64,000 nt of DNA from Owenia fusiformis (GCA_903813345.2 CAIIXF020000005.1:5857375-5921374), one strand, 5' to 3'; positions 12,001 to 27,000 are shown, counted from the stretch's first letter. The notes: a model not told the origin generated them from the letters alone. Numbers and translations: made by a program.

Positions 12001-15000
12001 ACAACTTATAAGAAAGTAACCAAACCCGTCTGGCCCAGTTATCTACTCCTGACGTCCTAGATCTGGGCCAGACTAGGTCCAATGCTAAAAAGGGGGGATT
12101 TACTCTGGAAAAAACATGTCGCTGAATCATCACTAATTATTCATTCCCTATTAGCCATCCAACCAAAACATCGGGCTCCATGTAAACCCAAGTATTTATT
12201 TGAAATAAAGAGTATATTACTTACACGTAAATGTGGTGTTTTGTTTGTTATATTGATGTTGAAATGGGCACAACATTTCGTCAATATTTTCGTCAGCTCT
12301 CCGCACCGAATAAAGTCACGTCATGTGACGTAACATAAGTGTGACGCGATAATTTTTTAACTTCCATGGAACGAAAATACATTTCCCGGGAATCAATACA
12401 TTCCAAATATTACGATTTTTCCAGCAGATTTTTCATCAAAATGTAGATCTCTTTATAAAACAGACGTATCTGTGTTGTATTTAGACTTGAAAGAAATATT
12501 GTGGACATTAAATACGATTTTTCGATTTGTTGAACTGACCGAATGTAGTACTGAACGAAATATGCAGCCGAGACTTCTCGATATCCTACGAGATCACGAA
12601 CAGATTGCAGAAGAATTTTTCTTTTTGCAGCGTTTAATCGTTTCGTTCTTATTTATTAGCCGTCATTCAGCGATGGAAACCTAATATAAATACAAAGTTT
12701 GATACAAGGAACAAACACGTAAGTGACTTTTATGATGTTTATTCATTTATCAGCACGTATTATACATTGAAAAACCAGTGTGTTTTTTCCGGAGTAAATA
12801 CCCCTTTTTTTGCATTGGAGCTAGTCTGGCCCAGATCTACGAGGTCGGGAGTAGATAACTGGGCCAGACGGGTTTGGTTAATAAGAAAGTTGCATGGTAA
12901 CAATTGATTTTCACTTATATGAATGCAATATGGATTTATGCCTGTGTTGTCTTCAGAATTTCTTAAAGGACAACTGAAATAGCTTTTCTAAACTTGCAGC
13001 TACAAAAATGCAGTTTTCTCCATTGTAAACCCAACGTAGAGTTCTTGCGATAGCCATTATAAAATAAATGTTAGATAACTGCTAACGGTCATAAATAACG
13101 AAACAAAACTAACTGATCAATCAAAGTGGCCCCCACGTGATAAGTAACGTCATATACAAAATATAGCTTTGGTTTGTTGGTTCCTTAGTAATCACAACGT
13201 CACGGCAACCATAGGATTGTAGTGTAAACCAAAACAAAACATTTAGGCATTATGACGTAATGGGCCACGTGGGGACCAGTGAGAGATCACGTGGGGGCCA
13301 ATATTGCACAACCAATTCGAATATTGCTTATTAAGCAGCTATAACGATCGTTAGAGTGAAATAGTTTTCGCACTACTGATGAGAAAACATGTCCAAATAC
13401 ATTTATCAAAAAATTATATTGATTCCTGTAGGTTAAAAATACCATTTCATATCTGCTTTAATATTTTCCATATTAATTTTGGGAGGGCACTGTTCAGAGA
13501 TAATATGGCATTATTTTGCATTATAAGAAATTGTATCTGATTGGTTTCCATTTTAAAATTCACCAGCCATTTTAAAAATACCTTTTTGACCAGAGGTTCT
13601 AAGGCATCAGCAGAAAATCTGAGCTAAATCTGTCGACTGGAATTTGAGTGATCAAAGATGAAAAAAGGATGGCCATACAGTAACATTTGAAATTCACTCT
13701 TGAACAGATGGCCTATTCCCCTAAGACATTAGCCCATAAAATTTGGACCAAATCTGATTTCTGGATGATTAGATGGATGGACCAGGCACCACAATAGTTC
13801 TACTTGAACCTTGTTTGGTAGGATAATAATTATTACTGCAAAACAACATCTCCAAGGAGTAGCAAATCCCAATGAACAAGTTCATATTGATTAATCTGTA
13901 TATGTCACAATATAATATTTACAACCCACACCCTTGATTTGCAGATAATAAAAGACATACATTGGAGATTAGGAAATTATTGCAAAATCCAAAATTAGGT
14001 TGCCATTTTAAAATTTCCATATGTTTGCAATCTACTCTAAATTGCCTTTCATTTGAGTATAAAAAAGCTTTACTTCAGCCCCTGGGGGTTAGCCAAAAAA
14101 CACAGAATATATGTCAAACAGATATAAAACTACCTAAATATCAAACATTAATACTTATTACACTGTACTTTGGTTAACTAAGAAATGAAAAACTTGTATT
14201 TTTACAAAAATTTCTGCAATTTATCAAGTGGCAGCCATCTAAAATAACATATTTTTCTGCACAAAACTATTTACCAAAATCCATCTTCCAACCAAATATG
14301 AAGAAAAACTCTCAACAAAAATTTGATTAATTTTCCATACAAATGGATGGACGGACAGATGTACTACAGACATATGGGTCCTCTATATCCCTATGAACTT
14401 TGGTGGGATAATAAGATAAACATAAAGATGAGGCATTTGTTATCAATATTTTATGAGACATTGTCTGTATGGTGTTTAGAGTTCAATTGATGAACATGCA
14501 AAAATAAAAAATAGTAATGATTGCAAGAGTAAAAAACTTAAATAATTCATGGACTAAATGTGAGTCACAATGATCCATTTTGGCAATTGAAGAACCTGAA
14601 AGTAACTCTTACGGCATGTCTGTAGGTCTATTTGAATTAATGTAATCATGACAATAGAAAAATGTTTAGACAATGTATTTTGCCTTAAATCTGAACACTT
14701 TTGTCACATTTCACTGAAGGAGGAATTTATTGTATATGTATTTGTAAGAAGTCTTACGGATGCATTTAGAAGCAATGAAAGGGATGTTGTAATAACTATT
14801 AATAATATTGAGCCTTAAAGGCCCTGTGTAAAGTTTAATCATTCAAATATTACTTTATATGACTTGAAAAACCATTTGAGATGTTATGACTTTAAAAGGA
14901 GTTGTTCATCTTACAATTTTCAAAAATATTTCAATTTCCCACCATTTGAAAAACAAACAAACGTTTAGATTTTTAGATCATCAAATACAACACTTAAAGC

Positions 15001-18000
15001 ACAAATGAAATACATATTTTTGTTTTCTGAAATTTAAGTTCTTGTGATATATGTGTGTGTGACAACTAAAAATTTTATTTGAAATAAATTCACAATTTTT
15101 TCAACAAAAAGTCTAACAAAATCAACATAGGAGATTTTGATAACATTGGCTAATAATATTATCCAATGCAGTTTAAACTTTATATGGGGCCTTTAAGTCC
15201 CATTCGATGGCTTATAGATTATGATGGAGTTTATTTCAATACAACTGAATTGTAATCCAATAGAATCAGTAACAGAGTTTTATATATACCAAAGCTGTGC
15301 TCTGGAATGAGATATTTTCCTATTGGAAATCTACATCTAAAACATTTACAGTTTGAACATATGATTTTTCAAATAACTTCAGCTTTAGAAACCAAACATT
15401 AAATTGCAGCATTTGCAATTGGAATATATAATTTTCAGATCAAATTACAAAAGCTAAAAAATGAAAACTTACACGAAATGGATGACACTGTTCTTAGCAG
15501 TCATGGGACTTTATTATGCTATTCTTACCTTGTCTCATAATGATAATGCAAATATAAATGGAAAGAGAAATGATATCAAAAATGTAAAAAATACTTATGA
15601 CAAAATTGAGGAAAATGAAGACACAGTAGATGTCCAAGTTGACAAAAAGGGTATAAATGCAAGATTAGATAACCTTTATAATAACGAACCATGGGATAAC
15701 ATAAAGCAAATCAATGACAATACTAATGACAATATTCAAAAACAGGATAATGAAAAATGGGGAATTGAAACACAAAATAATGCGAAACAGGACAATGCTG
15801 AAGAAGGTAATGACAAAAATGTTATAAATGACAATATTCAAGGCAATAACAATGATCTATCAAACTTTGAGGGTGAAGCTTATATATGTAATGCAGAAAG
15901 CCAAACTGTGCTCACTGGATACCAGACAGAAAATCGAGATAATGACCTCATAATGTATAGTGAAATGGGCAAATGTGGGAGTGGAACACTCATAGCTATC
16001 CTAGCGCGTGCGTGTTTAAAATCCAAGGCATATATGACAAAATACACAATTCCATTACCATGGGATGACCAATTACCGACTATTCAGAAAAGATTGAAAT
16101 ATGTAAATGATAAAATTCTAAACAACAGAAAGCCATATTTATTTACTGGGCATTCAAGTTTCATAGACTACAAAGAACTTGGACTTCCACAACCAATATA
16201 CATCGATCTCATAAGGGATCCCATCAACATGTGGATCTCACTGTTCTATTATATGAAACGGCCTCAACTTCCGGGAATGCAAGCAAATCCATTGGAGTTT
16301 TGTATTAAGTATTGGATCAAAACATCTGGATGTGAAAATTCACATGATATGGTTCACTGCTTACATACAAGAGAATTCAAAGGCTGCAAGCATGGCTATG
16401 TCAGTCCAGGATATAAACGGCAGTTCACAGGGCGATATGTTAATTCCTCAGAGTGGAGTGTACAAAATGCAAAAAAAAACATTGAACGCTACTATACATT
16501 TATCGGCATCAATGAACATTATATCGAGACTCTAAAAGGACTGGAAATGGTTATTCCAAGGTTTAAACCAGGATTACTTACTGATACCTACAAAGTAGTC
16601 CATAACAAGAACGTAGGCAGAAAGAGGGCGCCTCCAACTAATGAAACAGTGGCTCTTATGAAGCAATTGTTAGCTGATGACTACACTATCTACTATTTTG
16701 TGCGTCAACGGTTTTACACTCAGTTAAAATGTTTAGGAATTGAAGTAGATTTTGATAAGAAATTCCCCTGGCATTGAAATGTCTATCATCAAAACATTTC
16801 TGCTGTTGGATGCTACTATAGGCCTTGGCTTTCTTGGTTATTGAAGAGAGAATCATTAACTGATTTAATAGTCAAATATGTTACCAAACAGACATCTAAG
16901 ACAGATATCATAGAATGATATTGGAACCAACATTTAGTCTAAACAAGACACACAGTGATAAATATCGCACTTTGAAGAGCAAACTGGCCACCATGCAATT
17001 CACCCAGCATGGCAAAAACCTAATCAGACCTTGGCACTAGTCTGCTCTTGCATCTGTAAACATTTCAAGTTGACAAGGTTAGCGGTTTTCCTGCAATTTT
17101 GATGACAAGAATTTATTTGTAGTCTTGAACTTTGGGAAAATTTAGATAACATTGTTTGTGACCTAATTTGATGACCTTCGACCTTGAAAATTTTACTTTT
17201 TCAGACCTCAGTAGGTGTTTTGTAATTAAGCTGACCTAAATTTAAATCCAAAATATCAATTTAGAAAATCAACTTTTTGACCTTTTCAAGGCCACTGAAG
17301 GTCAACGAAAGGTCAAATCTGAAATCTAAGGTCTGATTTGAACTTCTGGGAACTTGTAGATGTTTTTAAAAAAAAAATTGGTCAATTTGGAGCAAGTTGA
17401 AAAATTCAAAATGGCCGCCAAATTGAAAAATTCAAAATGGCCACCATGTAATTCAGCCAGCACACCCAAAACCTAATCAGATCTTAGCAATAGTCTGCTC
17501 TTGCATCTGTAAAAATTTCAAGTTGAACGGATAAGTGGTTTTCCTGGAATTTTGATGACAAGATTTGTTGAAAAATTAAAGATGGCCACCACGTAGTTTA
17601 CCCAGCATGCCCTAAACCTAATAGGCGAGTAGAACCAATGGCCAAATGTGCCAGGAAAGTACTTTTTAAAATACATCATGGGGAAAAGGACAAATGAGGT
17701 ACCGTTGTAAAGCTAAGGACTTCGGCTTTTCAAATCCACCTGTACCTAAGTTTGAATTTGGGGCAAAAATTGCAAAAACATCCGTTTCCATAGCAACCAT
17801 TTAAAATATAATCAATAAATCAGAAATCACCTTTCGGATCGTAGAACCCCTGTTATCTGTCCAATTCTAATGATACATATATGAAAATGAAGCTATTGAT
17901 GTCCCCTTGTTTATAAACAAGAAAATATGCAAATTAGCTAATTTGCATATCTATTATGACATCATAAGTAGATTTTTTAACCAAATTTGAGACATTTTGG

Positions 18001-21000
18001 AGATTTATCTGATATAATAATGAAGCATTATTTGTAATTGAAAATTATTGTTAGATATTACTAATAATTCATTATTTGAGTTAGAAATAAATTGACTGCA
18101 AGGTTTGAAAAGTGCTAAAAATCAAAATCATAGGATATCCTATAAATATTATACTTACATCAACAATATCACTGCTGGTTATCACAATAATATTGAAAAT
18201 AATTTATTTCCTGTAATATTTCAACTTATGATGGAAATTTTGGATGCATGCTGTATTTGTAACTTTTCAGTATATTTAGGGTGTCCTAAATTCAAATCTG
18301 CCGGATGCAATTTGAGTATACAGGGTGTTCCAAAAGTAACAGGACTGGTGCTGGTATTTTGTTAAATATGCACCAATCATCTTCAAAATTTTACATAATG
18401 TACTTTCATGTATTATGACTAGAACTGCAAAGTTGTGACAAAAATTATGAAACTCAGGTAGAGTTATGGTTGCTATGGGAACATGACATCATAATACCCG
18501 GGGCAACATTCCACGCAGAAAGTTTCACAGACTTTAAGCATTTTGGTCATCCCATATCAAAGTTGAAATGCAACAACTGGAGGGAATTACATTTGCTACA
18601 CATCTTTTGATATTCCTATGTATCCTCTACTTTGAAAAGTGAAGGCTCCTCTTTGGTCAGTACAAGAGAAGCACTTTGTATCCATAACTGAAACACATGA
18701 GTTAACCCATTTAAGGACATTGCATGGCGATTGGATAACTTGGAGAAGGTCATTCTCACTTGGAGGTAGATTCTCATTTTTAAAGGTCTTACCGCACTGA
18801 TTAGCATTTCATTCTCCACATAAGTAAAACATAGATATTGCATGACCAGAAGAGAATGATGCATTGTCTTAGACCTCAAGACTTAGCTCCTCTATAGCTG
18901 CAGTGGTCTTTACTGGTGACCTGCGGGTAGGTGCGTTATCAAGGTAGATGACTGGCTTCAAATTGAGTCTTTTCAAAAACTCAACCTTGAATTTAGCACA
19001 CATACATAGTGATATTCCAGGATATCAAGTAAATATCATTATTATGAATCTGAGTTGTATTGCAAGACCATCACAACAAAGCAACTAATAAAACAAAGAA
19101 AAAATGTTGTACTGTAATAGGTGAATTAGATACTTGTTTCAGTAAATCAAAAATGTTAGATATCACATTTTCATGGAATAGTTGCCCCGGGTATTGTGAT
19201 GTCATGTTACTATAGTAACCATAACTCTATCCGCATTTAATCATTTTTTCTGAAACTTTCCAATTTTACTTGCCATACTTCAAAGTACAATATGTGAAAA
19301 TTTGAAGACACTAGGTGCATACTTGACAAAATGCCAGCACCAGTCCTGTTACTTTTGGAACACCCTGTATATTGAAATGGCCGCAAAGTACTCAAATTTC
19401 ATCCGGCAGATTTGAATTTAGGACACACTAAATATACTGAAAAGTTACAAATATAACATGCATCCAAAATTTCCATCATAAGTTGAAATATTACAGGACT
19501 ATATAATATTATAAGAAGGTACACTATTTTGTATATCTTCAGACATAGAATTGAGCAATAAATTGTTTTCAATATTATTGTGATAACCAGCAGTAACATG
19601 CATCCAAAATTTCCATCATTCTTAAAAATATGGCAATATATTGCAGGACTAAAATGCAGATCACTATTATGCATATTAACATACATGTCTTATATGTCTT
19701 ATGTAAATAATGCTAGAATAGCAGAAATATGGAAATACATTAATATTGTATGTATACATTTTAAAATGCAATTTGTTTATTCTTATAAACATATAATTTA
19801 TCTTAAAATGGATTTTGAATAAAATTAATAGTTCTAGTACCAATATGATATTATTTAAAAAATATTAACTTCACACGGTAAATGAATACATTTTGGTTTT
19901 AGTGCATTCTGCCCTCAATTCCTTTAACCTAGAAATTTTTCTGGACAAGTTACCAATAAGGATACTTTTCATACCCATTTATAAGTAGACTTTTCAAACA
20001 CATTTAAAAGCTAATACTCAAACTATTTCTAGCATCAATAATGATATTTAAATAGTAGTAATTCTACCAGTTTATTAATAATTATAACTAATATGTTATC
20101 ATTAATATCAAAAACATCTCAAAATTACCTAAACATTGGTTGAAAAAAATTTAATTATGACATCAGGATAAATATGCAAATGAGCAAATAGACATATCTT
20201 GTTAATTATGAACAGGGGGCCTCAATAGCTTCAGTTTGGTATATATATCATTAAAATCGGACCAAGAACATATGTACTATGTTCAAAAATATGATTTCTG
20301 ATTAAATGATTAAATTTTAAATGTTGCCATGGAAACGGCTATTTTAAGCATTTTTCAAAGCTTGCAGCCAATTTATTTCGAACTCAATGATGAAATTTAG
20401 TTATGTTTACCAATACATTTTCAATTACAACTAAAGTGCTATTATAATATCAAATATATCACCAAAATATCTTAAAATCGGCTCAAGAATCTACTTATGA
20501 CGTCATAATAGATACGCAAATTAGCTAATTTGCATATTTTCTTGTTTATAAACAAGGGGACATCAATAGCTTCATTTTGATATATGTATCATTAGAATTG
20601 GACAGATAACAGGTGTTCTATGATCCGAAAGGTGATTTCCGTTTTATTGATTATATTTTAAATGGTTGCTATGGAAACGAGTGTTTTTGCAATTTTTGCC
20701 CCAAATTCAAACTTAGGTACAGGTGGATTTGAAATGCTGAAGTCCTTACCTTTACAACGATACCTCATTTGTCCTTTTCCCCTTCGTGTATATTAATCAC
20801 AATTTTCAGACCTCCATTCTACTAGCCTATAATCAGATCTTGGTACTAGTCTGCTATTGCATGTGTAAAAATTTCAAGTTGAACAGGTTAGCGGTTTTCT
20901 TGGAACTTTGATGACAAGAATTGATTTGTAGTCTCAAACTTTGAGAAACTTGGATAACATCATTTGTGACCTAGTTTAATGACCTTGACCTTCGACCTTG

Positions 21001-24000
21001 AAAATTTCACTTTTTCAGACCTCAGTAGGTGTTTTGTAATTAAGCTGACCTAAATTTAAATCCAAAATATCAATTTAGAAAATCAATTTTTTTTTACCTT
21101 TTCAAGGTCACTGAAGGTGAACGAAAGGTCAAATCTGAAATCTAAGGTCAGATTTGAACTTCTGAGAACTTGTAGATGTTTTTAAAAAAAAGTTGGTCAA
21201 TTTGGAGCAAGTTGAAAAATTCAAAATGGCCGCCAAATTGAAAAATTCAAAATGGCCACCATGTAATTCAGCCAGCATACCCAAAACCTAATCAGATCTT
21301 GGCAATAGTCTGCTCTTGCATCTGTAAAAATTTCAAGTTGAACGGATAAGTGGTTTTCCTGGAATTTTGATGACAAGATTTGTTGAAAAATTCAAGATGG
21401 CCACCACGTAGTTTACCCAGCATGCCCTAAACCTAATCAGATCTTGGCACTAGTCTGCTATTGCATGTGTAAAAATTTCAAGTTGAACAGGTTAGCGGTT
21501 TTCTTGGAATTTTGATGACAAGAATTGATTTGTAGTCTCAAACTTTGAGAAACTTGGATAACATCATTTGTGACCTAGTTTAATGACCTTGACCTTCGAC
21601 CTTGAAAATTTCACTTTTTCAGACCTCAGTAGGTGTTTTGTAATTAAGCTGACCTAAATTGAAATCCAAAATATCAATTTAGAAAATCAATTTTTTTGAC
21701 CTTTTCAAGGTCACTGAAGGTGAATGAAAGGTCAAATCTGAAATCTAAGGTCAGATTTGAACTTTTGAGAACTTGTAGATGTTTTTAAAAAAAAAATTTG
21801 GTCAATTTGGAGCAAGTTGAAAAATTCAAAATGGCCGCCAAATTGAAAAATTCAAAATGGCCACCATGTAATTCAGCCAGCATACCCAAAACCTAATCAG
21901 ATCTTGGCAATAGTCTGCTCTTACATCTGTAAAAATTTCAAGTTGAACGGATAAGTGGTTTTCCTGGAATTTTGATGACAAGATTTGTTGAAAAATTCAA
22001 AATGGCCGCCACGTAGTTTACCCAGCATGCCCTTAACCTAATCAGATCTTGGTACTAGTCTGCTCTTGCATCTGTAAAAATTTCAAGTTGAACAGGTAAG
22101 CAGTTATCCTGGAAATTTGATGACAAGATTTGGTTTATGTCCCGCCCGCCCGCACGCCCGTACGCCCATACGCCCGCCCAACAGCACAAGACGACGACAA
22201 TATAGCACTTTTTCAAAGTGCGATAAAAACTATGACATTAAGCTAGTGTATTCGCAATTGCAACTAAAGCCTGTCGGCTACCGGATTAACCTACTATTTC
22301 ATGACCAACTCATTTAAACTAGGTACTATTCATATTTAAATAAATTGCCCATAAAAATAGCAGGTACAGGCCGACAGGTGTTAGTTGTATTTGCGAATAA
22401 AAGCTACAAAACATTATTTGAAGATTGGCAATTGAGCTGTATAATAATAATTATCTTCATACCACCCTATACTGTACTTAGTGATCGCACCAATTACGAA
22501 TGGTTGTGGTAAAGATGAGCCACTGCAATTTAAGTTGACCTTTTCTGATCAGCTTAGCAGTAATATAACAGAGCAATGTCCATACCCATAGTCAATTCTC
22601 GTCATCAAAATTTTAATCTCGGAAAAACATGCATTTTGCATTGGATATACATGATTAAAGGTCACATTGTTTCACATGTATGAAGAAATAAAACACATCT
22701 GTGTACAATCTGTACATATACCTTTTTATGCATCGTGATTGTTGATAAAACTGAGAACACAAGGCATGCATAATTTATTTCTGATTCTAAAACAGGATAG
22801 AATCTGATATTATCAACATTGTGTGCTATAGAAATACGAGTTCAAAAATTATGGAACTCATCTTTATTGGTTTTTAGTCTTCGTGGCTCGTCTCTACCAC
22901 TACATATAGGGTGAAAACTGATAACTAGACTCTGCAAACAGGGTATAAAAACCGATAAAAACCGATAATCATGAATTACTTGGAAGAAACATGCCTAACA
23001 TTGTATTATCAGGAAATCTAAATGTGTATTGATCTGTGGATCAATAACCAATACTACATTAAAGTTAGTTGCATGTTATTGTTATTGTAAAAAATATCCC
23101 AAAAGGTGACATCAATAAACATTTTTTGGAATTTTGACAAGAATTGATTTGTAGTCTAAACTTAGATGACATCATTCGTGACCTAGTTTGATCTACACAT
23201 ATATGAATATAATATCTGAGTACCCAACGTCCCAAGATGACGTATATAAAAAAATTCAAATTCAAATAATTGACTGTAAACCCACACATACATGATATCC
23301 ACACTGAGTATTTTCTGCAAGGACTATCATCTGCAAAGGTGAATATACTAAGAAGTTTTCCAAAATTGAAAATAAGTTACTACTACTCCTATTTTTGCAT
23401 GGAAACAGTGATACATATTCAAACTATCACATCACAAGTCTACACAATATATACAAACATCTCTGATGTAGCAAAAGATGGCAGGGTTTGTTAGATAGGT
23501 CTGGTTAATGTTTAGACAAAGCACACAATCTTCTTTGCTTAACAGCTGCTCAATAATTAAAGCAATTTGGAATCAAGACTCATACATCTTTGTGAGGAGT
23601 GGAGTGGTGCATACAAATGATGTACGAAACATTTTGCTTTAACCGATTTGAATTTTGAACAAAAATGTTTAGTACTATTTAATATTTAGTTAAAAGGTGA
23701 CATACCTGATCTGTTGAAAGAGCTGCTCTGACCAGTCTATCGAGAGGTTGCGTAGTTTCTTTGAATGTGGCAACTACCTGGTGCAGTGTAGCATTGTTCA
23801 CATGGCGCTCAAGGTCATGTAACTCCATAGCAACATTAGAACAACTGTCATCATAGTCACTTCTGAAATTATAAATTCAAATCATATAAAAATCTGGTGT
23901 TTGTCTTTGAATGTTGTTGTATAAATGTGAGTCAAACACCTCTGTAAGTTAAACACTTCCAAAGTTGAACATGTTTTTCCAAATGAATTCTAATTAGACT

Positions 24001-27000
24001 ATTACTGTGTATGTACTACTTCCAGCTATATGCGAGAAACGTGTCATAAAATATCATGATATGATATTTCTCTTGCATAAATGAACAGCTTTAATTCCAT
24101 TAGTGCTTAATGCCAAATTATTTAACCTAAATATCATAATATGTTTAATTCAAAAAATATTGTTTTACGAGTATGAACATGACATGCAACATAATACTAA
24201 TTAAAGTATTTGACTTTACTGAGTAGAATAACCCCTGTGCAAGGAAAACACATTTGATAACCTGAGAATAGTCGTCTTCTGCTTGGGAGGTGTTCCAAAT
24301 GCAGAGGTTTAGTTCAGAATGAGGGTGACACGACTTTGAAAATTGGAACTAGAAAATAAACTTCCTACCTAAGCTCTACAAAGTCTGGATTATGCTGTAC
24401 ATTCTTCAGGTGTTGGAGCATCCCACCCTTGAGCCGTATCACCTGGAGCAATATAGAGACATAATTAATACGTTGCACTTGTAGTTCACTTCCTAGATAT
24501 TTCAACCCCATCCCATACATGACAGAACCTTGACATTTGATATGTTGGGACACTTTGTTAGATATTATATCCCAAAGATACTTTACAAATACAGTAAATA
24601 AAACCTATCTAATCCGAACAACATTGGGACCGGCTAAAAGCGTTCAAATTAGGAGGTGTTCACATTTCGAGATTTTTGCATTCGTGAGATTCTGGATTCT
24701 AAAGAAATGTGAACACATTCTCAGTACATATTTATAGTTCATTTGACCACATAGCTTCATGGCATTTCAGAAATTTGAAAATTTGATTCAAATGAATTTA
24801 GTCATGCTAGAAAGCCCTATTGTAATCAAGACCATTCAACTTTTTTCCCAAAGTTTTGATATCATAACAATGTTTGATCAATTTTGTATGAAACATGTGA
24901 AATTTTATGAAAAGTGTTCAGATTAGACAGGTTAATTTTTAAAATATAACTGTTCACTGTTCAAATTGAGAGGTGTTCATATTTCAATTTTTTTAACATG
25001 GGAGTTAATGGGAGGAAAAAATGGGACCGAAAAAAGTGTTCAGATTGGGAGGTGTTCGGATTAGCCAGGTGTTCAGATATACAGGTTCTCCTGTATGATA
25101 AATAAATATGGTACCCTTTGACAGCATGTGATGATAAGATTTCTATGATGCTCTGAGGATATGTGTGAAACAGCCATAGCATGTCTTAGTAACACATCGA
25201 GATAAGCCTCTACATCAGGTGCTGCCATCTTTGTGTTGTCATCACTCTTTAGTATAGATAACATCTACAACAAACCAAGTAATCTTGAAAACAAGTAGTA
25301 CTCAAAATGGGAAAGTAACAGAAACATGAAATCTCAAATGAAACAATACAAAATGTCTAGTAAAAATAAATGGTTCTTCAAAACCTTTCTTTTTTATTGA
25401 TTTCTTTCTGATTTAAGAACTAAAATGCCCATCACCAAACCAAATCATTTTCATTAAACTAACAATTAATGAGTAAAATTGTACCTTGTCTAAATATGTG
25501 ACAAAATGACCAATTTCCTCCACCTCCTCAAGTTCAGTTTCATCTCTTGTCGACAGTCTGTTTTCAACAGCATCTATCAGCTCATCAATACATGTGATTA
25601 TCTCACCTATCATGTGTTCTTTAGTGGACTGAAAGAAATATTTGAGATTGTTGCAGTTGACAAGTATGTTATTTCAAAGACTTCAAACATGTAAACTGAT
25701 GGTTGTCCTTTGTTATCATTGATACTATAGACTGAGCCCAAAAAATGTTCACATTTTTCATATAATGCTTCAATAGTTTTTATAAGCCATGAGTTTTGGC
25801 CCATTCTGAAAACACAATGAGTTAACGGTACACTGAATCCAAGACCTACTGGCTTGTGGCTACAATCTATCCCAGTAGTTAGACATACAGTTAGACATAG
25901 TTAGATATAGTTAGACATAGCCACACAGCTTGTTTTTCATATCCTGCAAATGCATCTCACAATATAATTTCAAGGTCCAATTTATTGCTAATTAGAGCTC
26001 TAAAAATGTATATTTTAAAAAATATAAATATTTACAGTACTTACGATTGCTTGTTGATTATTTGGGTACTTTACATAACTCTGCAAAGCATTGCTCAGGA
26101 GTGGGATGGATTTCTTCAACACTGTCATCGACATTATCAATCGCTCCCTCTGTCGAGGATGAAGTAAATCCCTTTGACGTTTATCGGCCAATTTTGTTAA
26201 AACCATAACTGCTTCTGTGAATCCCTAAAATCAAAAATATTTCCCATCAGTACTACGCACAAACCTTGGAAATTCTTCAAATAGATGCTATCCTCTCATC
26301 CTTGCCTCCTTATAATTTGCTTTGGTTTTAGGGGCTATGTGATAGACTACACTTTGTGTTTGGCATTTCTGATTCTAGTGTTTTTGCATCACAATATGTA
26401 CATATAATTTGGTTCTTGTTATATGTACCACTCTATTGATTAATGTACAATATGAGGCTATCATTGCTGAAGAAAGAATTGCAGTGGCTACACTTCATCA
26501 ATATTTCATTGCTTTCTGAAGCATATAAAGTACAAGAATAGACTGGGAAAATAAAAGTTAAAATCAACTGGCATTTTCTGAGATTTAAGAACCAAGTCAA
26601 ATTGTGCAAAAGCAAGAAAAAAAGCAACCCACCCCTCAGATTTAAACAATTGTACACAACTTCATTACAACTTAAAAAATAAGGTTTCTATGTGCCATAA
26701 TAAAGGGTTGAACTCATGCATTTTCAATAAATATTGAGCATGAAATGATCAGGAGACTCGGTGTCTCATTAATTATTGATGAATAATTAATTACAATATG
26801 GTGACTTAAAGATTGTAATGGAAATGGTCCTTTAAAGTGGCTGTACTCCATTATTAATTAAATTAATAATTAACTCAATATTATCAGACCTTAAAATTTT
26901 GCTTATTTCATTTTGATTAAGTTTGCATAGGAAATTGGTTCTTTTTCATGATTTCACATGGTGATTCCTTACTCTTTTTTACAAACGGATCAAGTTATAA

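Larger units (their letters stand above)
17617..20830. mobile_element. Long-inverted-repeat (foldback-like) element inserted in the satellite
   Basis: The arms are imperfect inverted repeats. The left arm starts taggcgagtagaa, and ggggaaaaggacaaatgagg and cacctgtacctaagtttgaa follow; the right arm carries their complements near 20690-20790. Pairing continues inward (gcaaattagctaatttgcat in both) toward a central mariner. A second, degenerate copy of the arm unit near 20160-20400 gives the right side tandem subrepeats about 330 bp apart. The element interrupts the satellite phrase cctaatcag. No coding gene of its own is visible. Confidence 0.65.
16981..22130. repeat. About 600-bp satellite units (457 + 145 bp subunits), interrupted by an insertion
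   Basis: The phrase cctaatcagatcttggcaat or a close variant recurs at about 17019, 17471, 20830, 21285, 21430, 21888 and 22034. The spacing alternates about 457 and 145 bp, giving a higher-order unit near 600 bp: one unit left of the insertion, two right, plus a partial last unit. Units share runs such as caaaatggccgccaaattga and ttcaagttgaacaggttagc. The array is cut near 17617 by the foldback element and resumes near 20830. Confidence 0.85.
16960..22227. mobile_element. Composite repeat bounded by short terminal inverted repeats
   Basis: The left end (near 16963) reads atcgcactttga and the right end (near 22215) reads its complement tcaaagtgcgat. Everything between is a satellite array plus an inserted foldback element. 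Just before the right end lies a C/G-rich run (cccgcccgcccgcacgcccg) and acgacgac, an end structure unlike the surrounding AT-rich DNA. No transposase is visible outside the inserted mariner. It begins about 180 bp after the 2-O-sulfotransferase stop codon. Confidence 0.5.

Noticed and set aside
22117-22317. Frame with proline/arginine-rich start at the end of the satellite composite
   Set aside because: The residues come from the cccgcccg simple run; low complexity and no gene context.
25610-25804. Open frame between vinculin-like exons 5 and 6
   Set aside because: Its possible acceptor gives the wrong phase. Exon 5 joins directly in phase 0 to STKEHMIGEIITCIDEL at 25628, which fits the family.
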